Positions 62,513 to 64,000 of a DNA stretch of 64,000 nucleotides are shown in pieces. Origin of the DNA: Methylocapsa palsarum (lineage in GTDB: Bacteria > Pseudomonadota > Alphaproteobacteria > Rhizobiales > Beijerinckiaceae). The notes below the pieces were generated by a model, which saw only the letters and a program-made list of their open reading frames with translations, had not been told where the DNA came from and ran no database searches. The stretch is taken from NCBI RefSeq assembly GCF_900114285.1, contig NZ_FOSN01000011.1, forward strand, positions 87,191 to 151,190. The letters run 5' to 3'. Both the position numbers and the translations under genes were made by a program. Each line of letters starts with the position of its first letter. The first letter of the stretch is position 1.

Positions 62513-63215
62513 TGAAGACCTCCCATTTCCCACCAGCGACGCCAGCATTTGACGCAGAACATCGGCGGGGACCGGCTTGTGCAGCATGGCGAAGCCGCTC
62601 CTGGAGACTCCGCAAGCCGTTCCTCACCCGTGTCGCCCGTGACAATCACGGTCGGAATTTTGCGTCCGGCTCGGCGCGCGATTTCCGCCGCCGCGCCGTG
62701 CCGGTCAGACCGGGGCCAAGCCGATGGTCAGCAACGACGGCGTCAAATCGCCAGTTCTTCAGCGCGCCGTGGTCAAGCGCTTTCCTCGCCGGTGGCCACG
62801 GCGAGAATTTCATATCCCCAAAGGGGTCAGCAGGAGTTCATAGCCTTGGCGAACAATGGCGTTGTCTTCGATGAGAAGGATGCGGCCGCCAGGATCGTCG
62901 GGCGCCGACTTGGCAGCGATGTCGGCCACGGTGGTGCGGTCCAGCGGAAGAAGAAGCGAAAAGCGAGAGCCATGTCCGAGCCTTGAGCTGACCTGCAACT
63001 CGGCTCCAATCAGACGGGCGAGACGGGAAACGATCGCCAGGCCGATACCCAAGCCCAAGCCGCTGTCGCGCGCTGGATTGTTGAGCTGCCGGAACGCCTC
63101 AAAGATTTCTGCCTGCTGATCGGCGGGAATACCCGTGCCCGTGTCGATGACATCGAGCCTGACATTATCGCCGCGTTGGCGCAGGCTGAGACGCCGCTAT
63201 CTCAAGTTTTCGCCG
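62513..63215 (-). pseudogene. Hybrid histidine kinase/response-regulator relic
   Basis: Read leftward through several frames: RLDVIDTGTGIPADQQAEIF, FEAFRQLNNPARDSGLGLGI and IVSRLARLIGAELQVSSRLG form the end of a HATPase domain; then GGRILLIEDNAIVRQGYELL starts a receiver domain, and IPTVIVTGDTGEERLAE with LHKPVPADVL-type residues in other frames continues it. At least three frame breaks are present and the N-terminal half is missing. Confidence 0.75.
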
Positions 63216-63249
63216 CCTCCCTCGCGCGGCGGGAATCATGAATCAGATG

Positions 63250-63912
63250 TCAGCCGATTTCCGAAATCCCAATTCGATTCAAATCGTTCGGAGCCCGCTC
63301 TAGTGCGACGAACACCGTAGCGTTTTTCGTCAGTCCAGCGAGGCACAAAGCAAACATTTGATCGATTAGCGGCGATGGGCCTTGCGCGGCTTCAGCTATA
63401 AGTCGAGGGTGGCAAAACTGCATGCAAGCGCTTTGAATGAGAATCGCAGTAAGGTCTGCGTCTCCAATTGCGAACTTTCCTTCTGACATGCCCAGACCGA
63501 TGATACGGACGAGGGAATTTCCGATGGTCTTTGTGTGACTTGTAACCACCTCCCAACGCTCGTCGTACGCCGTAACCAGCAACTCGTGGAGTTTCGGCCT
63601 ACATTCGGATTGGTGCGTGTGAAAATTATAAATCGCCGCTATGGAACGTCGCAGCCGGTCGCTCGCCGAGCCGAAGCTTCCACCGATTTGCTCCACGAGG
63701 GCTTCGATTTCCGCGAGCTGGCGGCGCGCGACTGCTGAATTGATTTCAGCTTTCGAGTCAAAAAATCGATAAATGTTTGCTGGAGACATCTTCAGTTCAC
63801 GGGCGATATCGGAGACCGTCGTCTTCCTAAATCCGAGTTCTCCGAACAAGAGTTCGGTTACATCGACGATTCTTGTAGATATATCACGTTTTACGAGTGT
63901 CGCTAAGGCCAT
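63250..63912 (-). CDS. TetR-family transcriptional regulator
   Basis: This 220-residue repressor starts at ATG 63912 (AGGAGTAGCAC upstream). The N-terminal helix-turn-helix is typical (TELLFGELGFRKTTVSDIAR, then MSPANIYRFFDSKAEI, ~15-60). The C-terminal domain contains a TetR_C-like helical pattern with CRPKLHELLVTAYDERWEVV and a Cys-containing SACMQFCHPRLIAE. TetR proteins usually control a neighbouring efflux or metabolic gene, which would lie beyond the window. Confidence 0.93.
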   Translation of the reverse strand: MALATLVKRDISTRIVDVTELLFGELGFRKTTVSDIARELKMSPANIYRFFDSKAEINSAVARRQLAEIEALVEQIGGSFGSASDRLRRSIAAIYNFHTHQSECRPKLHELLVTAYDERWEVVTSHTKTIGNSLVRIIGLGMSEGKFAIGDADLTAILIQSACMQFCHPRLIAEAAQGPSPLIDQMFALCLAGLTKNATVFVALERAPNDLNRIGISEIG

Positions 63913-64000
63913 GTGCTACTCCTACCATTAAACGGCGATCATGGCGCAGATACCGTCATGGTGTAGCTTTTAAGTGCCATCAATTAGCTTGCTTTCAAAC

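Noticed and set aside
1..64000. CRISPR arrays
   Set aside because: No regularly spaced direct repeats with unique spacers; the only tandem repeats are in-frame coding repeats in paralogues C and D and the phasin.
1..64000. tRNA or rRNA genes, riboswitches
   Set aside because: No recognisable tRNA T-arm/anticodon layout, rRNA core sequence or known riboswitch motif was noticed.

Overview
The window looks like part of a plasmid (or a repABC-type secondary replicon) of an alphaproteobacterium, most likely a GC-rich member of the Hyphomicrobiales in the Methylocystaceae/Beijerinckiaceae range. The replicon type rests on a repA-repB-repC cassette with its antisense RNA and parS sites, a combination known only from Alphaproteobacteria, and on a RHE_PE00001-type plasmid protein beside it. 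The family-level assignment is a guess from gene style, not a marker gene.

Layout. (1) 1-6.0 kb: four related acidic/alanine-rich proteins of unknown function, three leftward and one rightward, followed by a sigma-54-dependent activator. (2) 6.1-13.3 kb: a divergent metabolic block. A flavoprotein, a 4Fe-4S ferredoxin and a HEAT-repeat protein run left; an ABC transporter (ATPase, permease, periplasmic binding protein with an extra C-terminal domain) with an embedded Crp-like regulator runs right. (3) 13.4-19.6 kb: the replication and partition module, bracketed by two inverted copies of a 118-bp repeat. The repB-repC gap carries two tandem copies of the antisense-RNA unit. A dead integrase and a Phd/VapC-type toxin-antitoxin pair lie inside the brackets. 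(4) 19.9-30.7 kb: a RHE_PE00001-type protein, a DUF433/DUF5615 toxin-antitoxin pair, a HEAT-protein relic, a 1428-residue hybrid histidine kinase, a phasin with a long repetitive coiled coil, and a LysR regulator.

(5) 31-57 kb is a graveyard. Insertion sequences of at least the IS3, IS4, IS5, IS21 and IS110 types, plus IS66-, IS481- and IS1182-like scraps, sit among broken genes: trans-aconitate methyltransferase, PEBP, topoisomerase III, GGDEF, Crp, response regulator, alpha/beta hydrolase, DUF427, PfkB, Uma2 and HNH. One response-regulator gene is cut by an IS5 element with a CTAG target duplication, and an IS110 element sits inside an IS3 element. A few cargo genes look intact (DUF4145, a cystathionine gamma-synthase-like PLP enzyme, an HNH nuclease). 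(6) 57.4-64 kb: intact cargo again, namely an exported HAD phosphatase-like protein, an arylsulfatase, a lipoprotein hydrolase and a TetR regulator, with a hybrid-kinase relic between the last two.

How it fits together: the repABC module maintains the replicon, the toxin-antitoxin pairs probably stabilise it, and the transport/redox block plus the sulfatase suggest a role in acquiring sulfur- or nitrogen-containing compounds (inference only). The most novel-looking items are the four-paralogue family with its sigma-54 activator, the doubled antisense-RNA unit in repABC, the binding protein with a NosL-like tail, and the repeat-expanded phasin.
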